Below are positions 24,894 through 37,200 of a stretch of 64,000 bases of DNA, piece by piece. Every line of letters begins with the position of its first letter. The first letter of the stretch is position 1. Source of the DNA: Zhengitettix transpicula (Eukaryota > Arthropoda > Insecta > Orthoptera > Tetrigidae); assembly GCA_037074705.1 (NCBI GenBank), contig CM073595.1:27371501-27435500 (forward strand), in the 5' to 3' direction. The notes beneath the pieces are model-generated. The model was not told the DNA's origin. It saw only the letters and a list, made by a program, of their open reading frames with translations, and made no database searches. Position numbers and translations under genes: made by a program.

Positions 24894-27800
24894 CAAAAAT
24901 TTAACGTTTTTAAATTTTTTATCTGGATTAAATTAATATATTTTTCAGCGCTATGAGATAAAAATAATTTTTGTAATTTTCACTCCCAAATATTACAAGA
25001 ATTCAGGCTACGAATAGTTTATACTAAATATTTACACCATTATATGAAGATTTTAAGTGTATATATGACTACAATTACTTTCCAAATCCTCATTTACACT
25101 GGCCGAAACATCACTTCCGAATACACCTGGAGTGTTTCTTCATTGTATAATGCTATCACGACGTGTGTTAAAAGATATGATTCCCGTATATTCGTATGGT
25201 ACGCCGTTTCATCGAGAAATTGAAGTGTTATCGATGTTTGATCGCAACGCAGTGACGTTAATTTATTTTTATGAAAAAACTGCAAATTTAGTTTGATATA
25301 AAGTTTTAGTCTTTCACAAAACCAACGGAATCTTCAGAGAGCTGTTTGAGCAAATCGAAATAAATTTTTGTTGACTGATTATGACTACTGTGTTGATGAT
25401 AATAACAGTAACGTTGTTTTCACAAATTCTGACCCGGTTCACAATTGCTTTACGATGTAATGGTTCTAGAATTTTTCTCCTTTTTCTTAATATATATTTA
25501 TAATTAAAAATTTAATTATTCTTGAAGAATGTAATATTTATAAGACAGGATTATTAATTGAGAAGATGTTAATATATTTTTTAACACACATCCTGATAAC
25601 ATTACAGAATTAAGAAACAATCCAGTTTCAATAATAAGTCAGCATAAAATATTTCTACTCAACTTCTAATCTGTAAATGAGTTTTTGGAAAATAATTGTG
25701 TTCATACACATGCTTGGATTTTTAATACAGACGGATCGGAAGACAGAAGTGCATTTTATTAATACGTTATAGATCAAAATATATGCATAGTGGAATGGAA
25801 GTTCTTTTATATTAAAAGTATGTGAAACAAACATAGTTGTTTACACTTTCTAATTATGGCGCATTTTGAATTATGTACGTAAATAAAGAATGTGTAGTTT
25901 CGGAATGGTTCCAGTAATTGAAAGTAATTTACATATTTTCCCTGAGTCATTATATTATGTTTTATTAACAAAAAATGAATACACCAAATTTTTATGCCTG
26001 ATTTGGAACCCATCTCGATTAACCTATGATTTAGCAAATAACTTGTTGTTTACAATCTTCCGACTCAGGCAGGGCCGTATATTTATTTATATTATATTGT
26101 ATTATTATTTTGTTCGCAAATTAATTTAATTTCTTATCTGAATATATAGAATATATAAAATCTCGCGGAAAGCAGAGTGAAGACGAAACTACAGCGGAAC
26201 CACGAGACAACCGTGGTCCTTACATTTATCAGGAAACGTTTAATCGGAGTCTCAGGAAACTTCAAACTTTGGAGGTAGCACTTTAAAGACATTCTACATC
26301 AAAACGAGTATTTTAGAGTCCTACAGCACCGCGAAAAGGTTTGTAACGTTTATAGTAGCGAGAGTATTTTTGTATCTCTGATGGTACTACGATTATTTTT
26401 GTCTGTCTGAGTATTGTGTGTTTCTCTAATTCCCTTAAGCGGTAGTAGTTTTTACTCTATTAGTGTACGGAGATTCTTTTAGACTCTCTTACCGGAATAA
26501 AAGTATTTTTGCCTTTTAAGTACGTGTTCTTTTTTATTATTATTGATTTATGGTCGCGTCAACCTGTTGGTTATTGGCGACCCTGTAAAAGTATTTACAT
26601 AATTAAGTTACAGTAGGTTTGAAATTTCCAATTGTGAACATCGTTTCAAATAGCGGATGTCAGTTTTGCGTCGGAGACGAACTCCAGGAGGCTCTTGATC
26701 GCCGTGGTGTGTATGCAGAAGTCTTCCCCAGAGAACTCGGCTAAAGTCCTCCTGCGTATATCCTCATACTTTGTGCATTCAAATAGAATATGCTGGATGG
26801 TGAGGGCTTGACCACATACATCAAAGGTGGGCTGATCTGTTCTAGAAAAAATATATTCGTGTGTGAGTTGGGTGTGCAAAGTTCTAATTCTGCAGACTAT
26901 TATTTGTTGTTTTCTTGAGATGTTGCTGAGGTGGCACAGATCTGCTGATGTTTGCAGGTTCTGATGGAAGAAGCCGTTATTTCCTCCTCTCCTCGTGTCC
27001 TGCCAGCTACCCTCCACTTTTCCTGTACATACATTTAGAATGTCCGAGGCTGTCCAGGTTGGGGCTTCATGTGCCGTGGCCGCCATTGCGTCCACCTCCT
27101 CGTTCCCTGCGATGCCCGCATGAGCTGGGATCCAGACAAGCTGCACGGTTTTCCCTTGCCAACTGCAGAGATGTAGCTTAGCTCTGATGGCGTTGATGGT
27201 GCCGTTCCTTATTTTAGGGTCTCGTAAGTGCTTTCATGATTGCAAAGAGTCTCTTAGGATCATAATTCTGTTGATTGAAGATTCCACGCAGTATTCAACT
27301 GCCATTGCTATGTCGAAGGTTTCCGCGGTGGTGCTAGAAGCTGAATTATGGATGGCTATTTTCCTGGTGACACAGGTTGTGCCTGCTTCTGTTTTTGAGG
27401 CATCTGTGTAAACCAATGTAGGGTTTCCATGCTTCGTTATAAGCGCATCGAGGTGAGCTGTAGCACTTGCCCTAAGGATCTTCTTTTGAATCAAGGTCAA
27501 TGAGGTATCTGTTTGTAGGTCGATAAACTTCCATGGAGGGAGGTTAGATGTAGTATTGTGGTCTATGTTGGGGATGGTGAACTGGAGACTGCGAAATAGT
27601 TTGGCTGATGCATTATGAAAAGGAAGGGGACGTTTGAGGTTGTACACGTAGTTCAGGTTGGGTCAACTCGATTGTGCTCTCACATTCATGGAATTTGCCT
27701 GCAGGGACTTTATTGTGTACTTAATTGTGCTTATTCTTCTCCTTCATTTAGGAGTCTTACTACCGGTGTGGTTCTCATACACCCTGTAATTACTCTCAAG

Positions 27801-28890
27801 GCTTCATTCTGTATTAAATCTAGTTTCTTGAGAGAGGATTTGGGGGCGGAGCAATAAATATGGTCCCCGTAGTCCAGCTTTGATAAAATGATCTCGCGTT
27901 TGCACCCCAGTTGTGAGCTGCAAGTGCTTTCAGGATGAGGAATCGCTTTATTGCCTCAATTTGAAGGTTCCTGATATGTTCAATGAAGTTTAATCTAGAA
28001 TCCCAGGTTAGACCCAGTATCCTGTCGTGTTTCACATAGTGTATGCTTACATTTTTAATCTTCAGGGGAAGTGGATTTAACTTCCTACTACGGCTAAACA
28101 GGATGGCTTTCACCTGGTCTGGATTGAAGTGGTATCCTATATTATTAGCCCAAGCATCTAGGTTACACAAGGACTGCTGAATGAGAGACGTAGAATGGTG
28201 CAGGTTGGCTCCCTTGATGGGGATGACTACATCATCTGCGAACATTTCTATCCTAACCGGTGTGGTAATCGCTGTTTTTCTATCGTTTACCGCAATGAGG
28301 AATAGTATGACACCTAAGCTTGAGCCTTGTGGGGTACCATTTTCAATTTAGATAGTGCCAGAAGTAGCATTATTAGTTTTAACTTGTATGCTCCTTTTCA
28401 TTATTAGATTATTAATACATGAAAGCATGTGTCCGGATTGCCGGGAGTGTTTTTAACTCTCTTAATGAACGGACAATAATTTAGAATTCATTTTTGACAT
28501 TCTTAACGTATGTCAAATAATTTTGATTCCGTTGAGGAATCGAGCGTATATTTTCTCTCTCAATTATACTCTTTTATACATTCATAAGCTTCATGAAGAA
28601 ATTTTGAAGAGCATGCGACATCGGGAGTAGAATTTACTCTCTCAATGTACAGCATGTATTTTAGTCTGTATTACTTCACGGGGATTACTTTTTACGTCTC
28701 TTAAAGTACCAAGAATATTTTAAACTCTCTTAACGCACCGGGAGAATTTTTGGATGGTTTTAAGGTACTATCAGTATTTTAATATCGGAAGTATTTATCA
28801 GTCTCAAAAGGCACATGTGAAATTAACATTGCATTATCATAAATGCTTAATTCAATTCTCGTGTAATAGATTAATGTGAAATAACGTATT
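24894..28890 (+). repeat. HLE-array unit 6, split by an I-clade LINE
   Basis: Typical early landmarks are followed by GCAGAGTGAAGACGAAACTA (~26173) and a minisatellite interrupted by the LINE at 26530-28434, resuming at 28435-28810. The usual GCAACGCCGGGC end is missing. The sequence passes straight from the AGATTAATGTGAAATAACG block into the next unit's TATCTGGATCTGATTAAT at about 28890. Confidence 0.82.
26530..28434 (-). pseudogene. I-clade non-LTR retrotransposon, 5' truncated (RT and RNase H)
   Basis: On the minus strand, from high to low coordinates: RT motifs NGTPQGSSLGVILFL (~28340) and MFADDVV (the catalytic YXDD-like box, 28245); the thumb LDLIQNEALRVITGCMRTTP (~27790); an RNase H domain starting VYTDASKTEAGTT (~27400) with VWIPAHAGIAGNEEVDAMAA (~27130); and a C-terminal zinc-knuckle region CGQALTIQHILFECTKYE. 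RNase H after RT and a TAA-rich 3' tail (26536-26550) fit the I clade. An in-frame stop just before NGTPQG and several frameshifts (around 27230 and 27650-27820) make it inactive. It is inserted within the minisatellite of unit 6. No TSD could be proven. Confidence 0.92.
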
Positions 28891-29484
28891 AATTTTATAT
28901 CTGGATCTGATTAATAAAATTACTTATCAACAGTATGAATTAAATTCATATTATTTCTGATCTATATGATTTCAATAACTATATAATACATTATTCTATT
29001 AACATTCCAAAGTATATGTATTGGTACAATAATTTCCAAAATACTCATTTTCAGTGGTTGAGTTTAAAATATTGAACGATCGCTTTGGAATATACCCAGA
29101 GTGTTTCTTTATTCTTTAATGTTATCATAAAGCGTGCGACGACATTATATTCCGATATATTTCACCCATTTATTGGTTTGTTCTGAATTTTTCTGAGTGC
29201 GATCGCTACACTTTGATTTCAATTTCATCTGTGAAGAAAGATCAGAAAGAACCCAATGTATGCTACTTTACAGCATTTTCCAAAATAAATTGAATCTTCG
29301 GACACTTTTTCAGCAAATGTAAATAAATGTTTGTTGACTTATTCTGACGACGCTGATGATGAAATTCGCGGTAACGTTGTTTCGACATAGTTTGACCCGA
29401 TTCATAATTAATTATCATCTAACTATTCTGGCACTTTTTCTCCATATTTTAACTTCAATATATATATTTATTAATTAAAAATTT

Positions 29485-29586
29485 GTATGAAGAGTTCTCG
29501 GGCTTCCAACCGGGTGTCGCCGTTGTTTCGCAACAACGTTTCGATGTCTCTCACCGCTATCTTACCCCGGGAAAACTCACGTTCTC
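29485..29586 (-). mobile_element. 102 bp retro-insert with 12 bp TSD and GAAACGTTG core
   Basis: This GC-richer 102 bp sequence is flanked by perfect AATTAAAAATTT duplications (29473-29484, 29587-29598). On the minus strand an outer CCGGG/CCCGG stem encloses CGAAAC followed by a strong hairpin (GTTGTT-GCGA-AACAAC). The layout recalls a hammerhead three-way junction, but the CTGANGA core is not intact and the expected U before the cleavage site is a G. It has no coding capacity. The TSD shows mobility; the mechanism is inferred to be retroposition. Confidence 0.75.
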
Positions 29587-29724
29587 AATTAAAAATTTAA
29601 TATTTATTCTAGAATACAGAAATTATATTAAAGGGCTAATAATTTATGAATAGTTAATATAAACTTTAAACACACTTCCTGATAACATTAATGAAATTAT
29701 GAAACACTCCAGTCGCATAAATAT

Positions 29725-30680
29725 TCTTTATTTCACTTCCTCCTTCTGATTACAACGACAATTATTTTTGAAGGGTTAACCACATATAAAGGGGATAGAA
29801 TCTTTTGTAAAACAAAAATGAAAACTTGAAATATTTAATAATATATATAAAAATTTTTAATATAATAAAAGAATTATTTACAAAATATATAGATAATGAT
29901 TTATGTTGCTCCGGCCAGTGGGCATGGACCCATGTCAGGTTAAACGTGGTGGATGAAAAATTACGCAATAATTAAGAAAATAAAAAAAAATGTCGCGCCG
30001 TTAAAATTTAATCCCATGAAAAAGAAACCTTAATGGTCAAAATTTAATCCCCCCAAAAAATTTAGAATATAATTAAACCCCGAATACCACGCGACGTGAG
30101 AACAATTGGTTGGTTGTGGTCCTACTGTGCGTGTGACTGGCGTGCAGTGCTGCCTCTGTGCCTGTGAATATCTCGAAGCCGAGACCCTCGAGGTGATGAC
30201 GGCTGGTTGGAGTCGCGCCTTCCAAAACTGTCTGGCTACGGCCAAACTCCACGCTGCTCTTGAGGTCTGCGGACGTATATCTGTTAATCCTCGCTCATTC
30301 CCAACATCAGAGCTCTCCGACCATTAACTTTGTTCAGAGAGATATTTTACCCTCTTTTGCCTTAAGATGTTTATCCCGCAGCGTCTCTTTCTGTACTCCC
30401 CAACTTCGTGTTCACTTAGCGGGGTGATTTTATTTTTTTCCCCGCCGCACGCACAACCAGGTAAAAGAAACATTCCGTCCCTCATTGTTCTTGGAAATTT
30501 TTTAAACATTCTCTCGCAGACAAAACCCTATCGGCCAATACCCTTAGCGGAACTTCAAAGTAAATACTTAAAGGGATGCCGCTGCAGACCTGAAACCTGC
30601 GGCTTCCGTACTACCATCCTTTCCTTAACAATATGAATAAAACTTAACTAGTACATAATATATGTAGTTTACTACAATAA
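29725..30680. mobile_element. ~950 bp unidentified insertion in unit 7
   Basis: Comparison with units 1 and 4 shows that the host repeat breaks off near 29725 and resumes near 30680. The insert is higher in GC at 30086-30640 and has several overlapping open frames, none recognisable. On the minus strand the low-coordinate end carries AATAAAG close to the boundary. It could be a solo LTR or another retroelement remnant. No convincing TSD was seen. Confidence 0.5.
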
Positions 30681-31130
30681 TGAGTTTTCAAAATATCTAT
30701 TCTACTATTCCTTCTAATTTATGGAAAAAATTATGTTCATATCTTCATTTGGAATCATAATACATTGGTCTTAATAGTCAGTATGAATTATTCGTAACCT
30801 TAATTATTTAAATGTCTAAGAGTGAAAATATGATTAACTACATAGATTTTATACTGTTAAAAATTAATAACATTTTTTATATCCAGATGAAAATATTACC
30901 TCGTTATTTTATTATAAATGTGAAATCTGCAAGTTAAATAATTAAAATTAGTTTCAAAGCAATGTAAAGTCTCCGACTCGTTCCCCACCGTTGGAGAATT
31001 TACTGTCGAGACCACCGATGGGTAATGGACGTATTCTTAAACAGTTTAATATATATTATTTAGTTAACAGGTATAAATTTTTGCTGAGCTTTTAGGTTGT
31101 TATTGTGAAGGGATTTGATTGTTGGTACAG

Positions 31131-32780
31131 TAGATTCAACTAACGAATGATAATTCATAAATTGTTAATATAAATTTTAAAGTAACTTCCTGATAACATT
31201 AACGAATTAAGAAACACTCAAAATGCATAAATAGAGAGTTTTCCCCCATCCACTCTGTAAATGATTTTTTTAAAAATTATTGTGTTCATACGTTCGCGTG
31301 TTATCTTAATTGGTCTGAATTGTCAGTATGAATTATTCGTAACCTTAAGCATTTAAATAGTTTATAGTGAAAATAATATTAATTACATTGATTTTATACT
31401 GTAAAATTAATTATATTTTTTATATCCAGATAAAAATATTAACACTTTATTTTATTATACATGTGAAATCTCTAAGTTAAATAATTAAATTTAGTTTCAA
31501 AACACTGTAAAATATTCGACTCTATTCCACACCGTTGCAGAATTTATTGTCGAGCCCACTTGCAGATAAAGGATTTATTCTTAAAGAGTTGTATATATAA
31601 TATAAACTTAACAGGTAATACACAATTTTTGCTGAGCTTTTAAGTTATTGAGGAGGGATTTGAATGTTGGTATTCATCTGAAAAACGTTGAGAATGAATG
31701 AAATAAGAATATGGTTCCAGTTATTGATAAGTCAAGGTCCTTTTTTTATTATTTCCTTAGGGCAACAGGCTACATGAGGGTAATCCACATTGGGCAACTC
31801 CCCTTTATAGGAAGGGATTTGAATGGGGGATTGTGGAAGGGTAGCGGAAGGTAGCCAAGGGTTAACTAGGACCCCCGGGCTATAGTTTAAGGATCCTACC
31901 CGGCATTCGCCTAAAAGCAATGCAGGGAAAACCCTATAAAAACCTGCATCAAGTAGGTCGGGCATTGGGTACTTGTCCCACGCCCTTCCGATAGCGGGAG
32001 AAGAGTTTGGCAACGCACTTAATTTCGATCTTCAAGAGTTACGAATTGGAAGACAATACAACTAACAAATGTTCGTCCTCTCGCCCCCCCCCCCTCCCTT
32101 CGCTCCCCACCAACGTCTTAAAATTCTGTAAAATATACTGACGACGTTGTAGATTGATTCACTTGAAACACAGATATGATAATTCATTAAAGTCTGTTTA
32201 ACCTTTTTTGAGATTATCCCGAACAAACGATCCAGAAGACAGACACATCCTCATTTTATTAATACGTTATAGATAAACATATTAGCATAATAGAATGGTA
32301 GGTCATATTTATTAGAAATATGTGTAACAAATATACGCTTGAGTTTTTTGAACTCTTCCAAATATGACGCACTTTCTATTACGTACGTAAATAAACAACG
32401 CGTAGTTCCGTAATGTTCCCAGTAATTGAATATAATTTATGTGTGAATGTATATTGAGCCTTGAGTCGTTATATTATGTTTATTAACAAAAAATTAATAA
32501 ACGACATTTTATTCTCGTTTCGGAACCCATCTCGTTTAATCTATATTAAAAAAATAATGTTTTGTTAACTTACGATATTCTGGCCATAAATGTATTCAAA
32601 TTATATAATATCATAATTATGAACGTAATTTAATTTGATTTCACATTTAAATCGACCGCTATAAAATGCAGAGTGAAGACGAAACTACAGGCAGAACCAC
32701 GAGCAATTTTTGGTCCTTACATTTATCAGGAAACGTTTAATCGGAGTCGTAGGATACTTTGAATGCGAAATTTTCCGTAA
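31131..32780 (+). repeat. HLE-array unit 8 (right-facing arm of an inverted pair)
   Basis: It starts at the CAACTAACGAATGATAATTC block and is close to units 1 and 4 through ~31735. It carries the retroposon at 31738-32030, then the GACGACGTTGTAGATTGATT block (~32138), the minus-strand HLE head and GCAGAGTGAAGACGAAAC (~32668). It stops at ~32780, where similarity to 33915 in inverse orientation begins. Confidence 0.83.
31738..32030 (-). mobile_element. Poly(A)-tailed retroposon (SINE-like)
   Basis: The segment is absent from units 1 and 4. On the minus strand it ends GCCCTAAGGAAATAATAAAA followed by A's. It is GC-rich and internally open over ~93 codons, but I recognise no protein. A remnant of the same insertion with most of the middle deleted lies in the inverted unit (~34575-34637), so insertion preceded the inverted duplication. 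No TSD is clear because the flanks are rearranged. Confidence 0.6.
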
Positions 32781-33914
32781 AGCATAAAGGCGGAGAACCG
32801 CGTCATGAATCAAACTTCCATGGTCTATGAGACTGAGCGGGGAAGAAACAGGAAAAAATATTACAAACGTGGCAACGTATAAAGACGTTGAAATGGAAGC
32901 GAGTGTGACAAATGGCGAGGCTATAGGGTCACAGATGGCCGCGATGAAAATTATCACCGAGATATGACAACTGTCCTATGCTTGTTATAAAAGAATTATT
33001 AATATTCTATAATCATAACATATCCTGGGAGAAAAAACAATCTCGACGAAATCATACAATCAGTAGCGTGTTAATATTCATCAAAGTAAAAAATTATTAC
33101 ATGAAAATTTAAAAATAAATTGTTAAATCATAGATACACCAGTGAAATTAAATTATGAAACTGTAAACAATATATGTATAATATAAATGTTAATAAAAAT
33201 TGTATATCAGTCAAATGTAATATATATTTAAAGTTGTTACAGACATGGACGTTAATGCGTTTTAAAATAATATTTAAATTGATTACTTTTGTAAACTAAC
33301 CACAAATTTTTTAATTAGTCAGAAATTTAAATTGAAACAAATTATTGATTTTTACAATTGTCAAAATAGAATTTTGCCGAGATTTCGATACTATTATATT
33401 TTCATATGTACAAATAAAACTTTTTTTAGAACCATCTATATTTTAAGATGGATTCAATTAAAATAAATTGTATAGGTAGAAAGTAATCCATAATCCTCCA
33501 ACTTGTTAAAACAACAATATATTCAGGAGCTTTCATCCCATCGGTCACTGCTTGTGTTATTTTGTAATCCTTGCATTTATTTCATGGGTTTATTCAATAC
33601 CTGATATGACCTCCAACGTATTGGCACATGTTTCATTCAATCTTCAAGTAATACAAGAATCTCACGTCAAGAAAATAATTTTATTTACAGGATCTTCACT
33701 CGTATGTTTGTTCCGGGAGATCGCTATGGCCAATCCAAAATTATATAATCTTTTATAAATTTTAAAAAAATAATTTTCAATATTAATTTTTATTTCAACC
33801 GACGACACATTTATTCGTTGCTTCGTTTGTAATATCTTTTCCACTTTGTTTCCGGCACAATCTCATAGTACACGGATATGTGGTTCATGGCGCGTTTATT
33901 CTGTTTTATCCTCT
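32781..33914. other. Spacer between inverted units
   Basis: AT-rich apart from 32790-32960, which is more GC-balanced with an open minus-strand frame of no known family. The frame runs into array sequence and is not called a gene. Confidence 0.5.
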
Positions 33915-35215
33915 ATGGCGAATTTCGCGGTCAAAGTTCCTAAGACTCCGATTAAACGTTTCCTGATAAATGTAAGGACCAAAATGTTCTCTCGTGGTTC
34001 TGCTGTAGTTACATCTTCACTCTGCATTCCGCGAGATTTTATAGCGGTCTACTGAGACATGAAATCAAATTAAATAAGGTAAATAATAATCAATCAATAT
34101 ACGGCCTTGAGTCAGAAGATTCTAAATTACCGATAAATTATTTTCTGAATAATAGATTAAACGAGACCGTATATTTATTAATAATTACTTTCAATTTCTG
34201 GGACCATTACGGAACTACGCATTCTTTATTTACGTATATAATAGAAAATGCGTCGTGGATGAAGGTCAAACAACTCAGGCATATATTTTTTACGGATATA
34301 TTTTAAAAATAATTAAATTCCAAACTATTATGCATGTATGTTTATCTATAACGTATTAATAAAATGTGCGTGTGTCTGTTTTCAGGTCCGTTTGAACGGG
34401 ATTATATTCGAAAACGGCTGAAGAGAATTAAATGAATGATACCTGCGTTTCAATTGTCTCAATCTACAACGTGGTCAGTATATTTTACAGAATTTAAAGT
34501 CGAGTGGGGATTTGGGGGTTTAGGGGAAAGGCATTTGAATTATTGGATTGTCTTCCGATTCGTAACTCTTGAAGATGGAATTTAAGTCAGTAGGCAATTA
34601 TGTAGCCTGTTGCCCTAAAAAAAAAGACCTTGATTTATCAATAACTGGAACCATTTTCTCGTTTCATTCATTCTCAACATTTTCAGCAGAATAACAAAAT
34701 TGAAGTCATTCCATAAAACACTTTAAATACTATACATTTTAGAGATTTTTAGCAGTTGAGTGTATATTATATATACAACTCTTTACGATTAGGTCCATTA
34801 TCCGTCGGTCGACTCGAGAATCAAATCTCCAAGGGTGTGGAATGAGTCATACATTTTACATTGTTTGGAAACTATAATTAATAATTTAATTTACATATTA
34901 CGCAAGTATAATAAAATAATGTGTTAAGATTTTTATCGGGATTTAATAATATAATCGATTTTAACAGTATAAAATCAAGATAACTATTATTCTTTTCTGT
35001 CTAAAATATTTAAATAATTAAGGTTACGAATAATTCATACTGACTACACCGTTGTATTAAGATTCGAAGCGTATGTATGAACAAAATTATCTTCCAAAAA
35101 CTCATTGAGTGGAAGGAGTGGTTGAGTAGAAACTTTTTAAGCTCACTTTTAAATGCAACTGGAGTGTTTCTTAATTCTTAAATATTATCAAAAATTTCCT
35201 TAAATATAAATTTTA
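33915..35215 (-). repeat. HLE-array unit 9, inverted
   Basis: Reads as the reverse complement of unit 8: the CCGATTAAACGTTTCCTGAT block (~33951), GCAGAGTGAAGATG inverse (~34012), the HLE head in plus orientation (GTGTCTGTTTTCAGGTCCGT, ~34372), the retroposon remnant (~34575-34637) and the AAGAATTAAGAAACACTCCA inverse (~35162). With unit 8 it makes a ~4 kb inverted repeat with a 1.1 kb centre. Confidence 0.85.
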
Positions 35216-36860
35216 TATTCTTGAAGAAAAATTAAATATTTAATTAATAAATTTATACATTGAGTTGTATAGTATGCTGCAAAATTGCGAGACTCGTAAA
35301 AAATATATAAATACTGGAACGTGTAAATGGTTTTATGGCAGTCGGCTAATTTTCTGTATATGTATATGTATTTATATTGAAGCCGCAGTGGCTGTCGGAT
35401 GACGTTACTTAGGTTATGTTTACGTTTGACACGAGCAGTCGCCGCTCAATTCGCCCTGACTTCCTAACTGATGAATTCCAAAACACTTGTGGCAGGTTTC
35501 TGGGAGACAGACCGCCAGAATGTCAAGCAAACTTAGCTCCCCTATTAATTTATTACACGCAATTGAGCGCGCCGCGCTTATCTATCAATTAAATTCGAAT
35601 TGATTACGTAACGTTTCGGTTTCGGTTTAATCGTTGATAGGGAAACTGACGGCGTGTTCCTGATTCAACTTTGAAATACCACTTCGGCGGGGACGAACTT
35701 TCTTTTCCGCACATTCACTCTAATTACCTGTCACCTTGATTTATTTTCTCTGCCCGTACATGACGTTGTAAAATAGTAATAAAAATGTAAATAGCGAACG
35801 GGAGAAGATTGCGTTCGTAATAAAACATGTTTATAAAGATTCGCGGTGCATCGGCTGCTATAATAGTAAAATACCGGGACCTGTAAACGAGTTCTATCAC
35901 TGAATTATTGTTATTCTCCTGTCCTTTGTTTGACGACGTTAACAGTTTTACTGTTCCTTTCAGTGACGAAATGGTGATGTTTTATATATATAAATAAAAC
36001 GCTAACGTGTCTGTTTACCAAGCCGTTTGAAAGAGGTAAACGCAAAACCGGCTTAACTGATTTCAATGAATTTTCATATTTGTATTTATATCTCCTCAAT
36101 GTACCAGACGGACTTTATAGTTGCCTAATTTCACTACAGGAGTGTGGTGCTAGAGGAAAGTTAAAAAACGAAAGTCTCCGGATAAACACATTGTCTATGG
36201 ATTAATAACGTTGACATATCTTCATGTGCGTCCTTTCAAGGACGAATAATATAAAAATATCAATTTTGCCTCCAAAAATGACATTCAGCAAAGTCCACAA
36301 ATATTTCGTCTGGTTGCTAAATTCAGTAATAAAATTAAAAAACCTTTACTAGTGATTTATTAAAAATAATATCGATCTATATGCATAATTAATTACCCAA
36401 GAAAAAAAATTAAATTCTCTACGTTCTGAATATCGCTGCTGTGTTCACGATTTCGATATGTTTCACTGATACTGTGTGGTTGGAATATTAATTAAAATTT
36501 GTGAATATTTTGATGATCAGCAGATAAATTATTGTCACATACAAAGACAACGATGGGATTGTATATTTTGAATTTATTGAAATTACTAATATTCATTAAA
36601 TTAATTTTAGACCACGTCTGGTTTTAAATGCACCGAAAGAGCAAGGAATTTGTTTTTATATTGATTATAATTAATAAATTATTTTTTAACTTTCATTTTA
36701 TATATATAACAAATATTACAAATACCTACATACTTACTCCTCCACAGCCTGCCATAAAATGAGGAACGTTTAATAGGAATAAATTTCCATATTTATGTGG
36801 ACTGTCAAAAAATATACAAAATTAGTCTTGTTCGCTCTTTGTTACTGACTGAAATATCTT
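35216..36860. other. Unique stretch; higher-GC block and a short HLE-like head
   Basis: 35350-35910 is unlike the array, with mixed composition and no long frame, possibly conserved noncoding DNA. 35975-36100 has an HLE-style head (ATAAAACGCTAACGTGTCTG, then ACCGGCTTAACTGATTTCAA), but the rest of such an element was not found. The remainder is AT-rich with nothing recognised. Confidence 0.45.
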
Positions 36861-36933
36861 AATTATCATGTAAAATATAATCTAGTTTATGACCAATAAC
36901 AGACTATTTATTCAAAAATTTAGTTTAAAATAG

Positions 36934-36967
36934 CAACGTTTCGGTACCCGTTAGCATCTTCTTCATG
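36934..36967 (-). ncRNA. Hammerhead-like motif (degenerate core)
   Basis: The minus strand reads ATGAAGA, A, GATGC, TAACGG, GTACC, GAAAC, GTTG. The stem has one mismatch and the first core base is A instead of C. Confidence 0.4.
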
Positions 36968-37119
36968 CTGTGACGTGACTGAAAATTTTTGTTGCTGAAT
37001 TTTCTGAAAACTTGTATATATAAACTTGAAATGTTCCGGAACAGTTTTATTCTGACTGAATGAACGTATATAATTTAAAGTTTCACTAATTTGACTACAT
37101 AACTTTTTCGACTTCACAT

Positions 37120-37153
37120 CCTGAATATGGTACAAACAGGTACCGAAACGTCG
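37120..37153 (+). ncRNA. Hammerhead-like motif
   Basis: Reads CTGAATA, T, GGTAC, AAACAG, GTACC, GAAAC, GTCG. The 5 bp stem is perfect, but core position 8 is T instead of G, so cleavage activity is unlikely in this copy. Confidence 0.4.
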
Positions 37154-37200
37154 TTATTTTCAAGTGAATTTCTGAATAAAATGTTATCTATTGGTCTTTA

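Larger units (their letters stand above)
28891..31130 (+). repeat. HLE-array unit 7 with nested insertions
   Basis: Landmarks AACATTCCAAAGTATATGTA (~29010), GACGACGCTGATGATG (~29352) and CTTCCTGATAACATTAATGA (~29677) run into a ~950 bp insertion (29725-30680). The unit then resumes at TTCATTTGGAATCATAATAC (~30745) and ends near 31130, where the next copy begins. Confidence 0.8.
36860..37200. repeat. Inverted repeat flanked by two hammerhead-like motifs
   Basis: GACCAATAACAGACTATTTA on the left and its diverged inverse (ATCTATTGGTCTTTAAC) on the right bracket two facing motifs at 36934-36967 and 37120-37153. A 71-codon minus-strand frame between them overlaps the left motif and is probably not a gene. 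Comparable termini occur at 62.1-63.2 kb. I infer Penelope-like terminal sequences. Confidence 0.65.

Noticed and set aside
31732..32013. 93-codon minus-strand frame as a gene
   Set aside because: It covers a poly(A)-tailed insertion that is absent from sister units and mostly deleted in the inverted copy; no known domain.
32685..32957. 90-codon minus-strand frame in the spacer of the inverted pair
   Set aside because: It runs from unique sequence into array repeat sequence and shows no domain.
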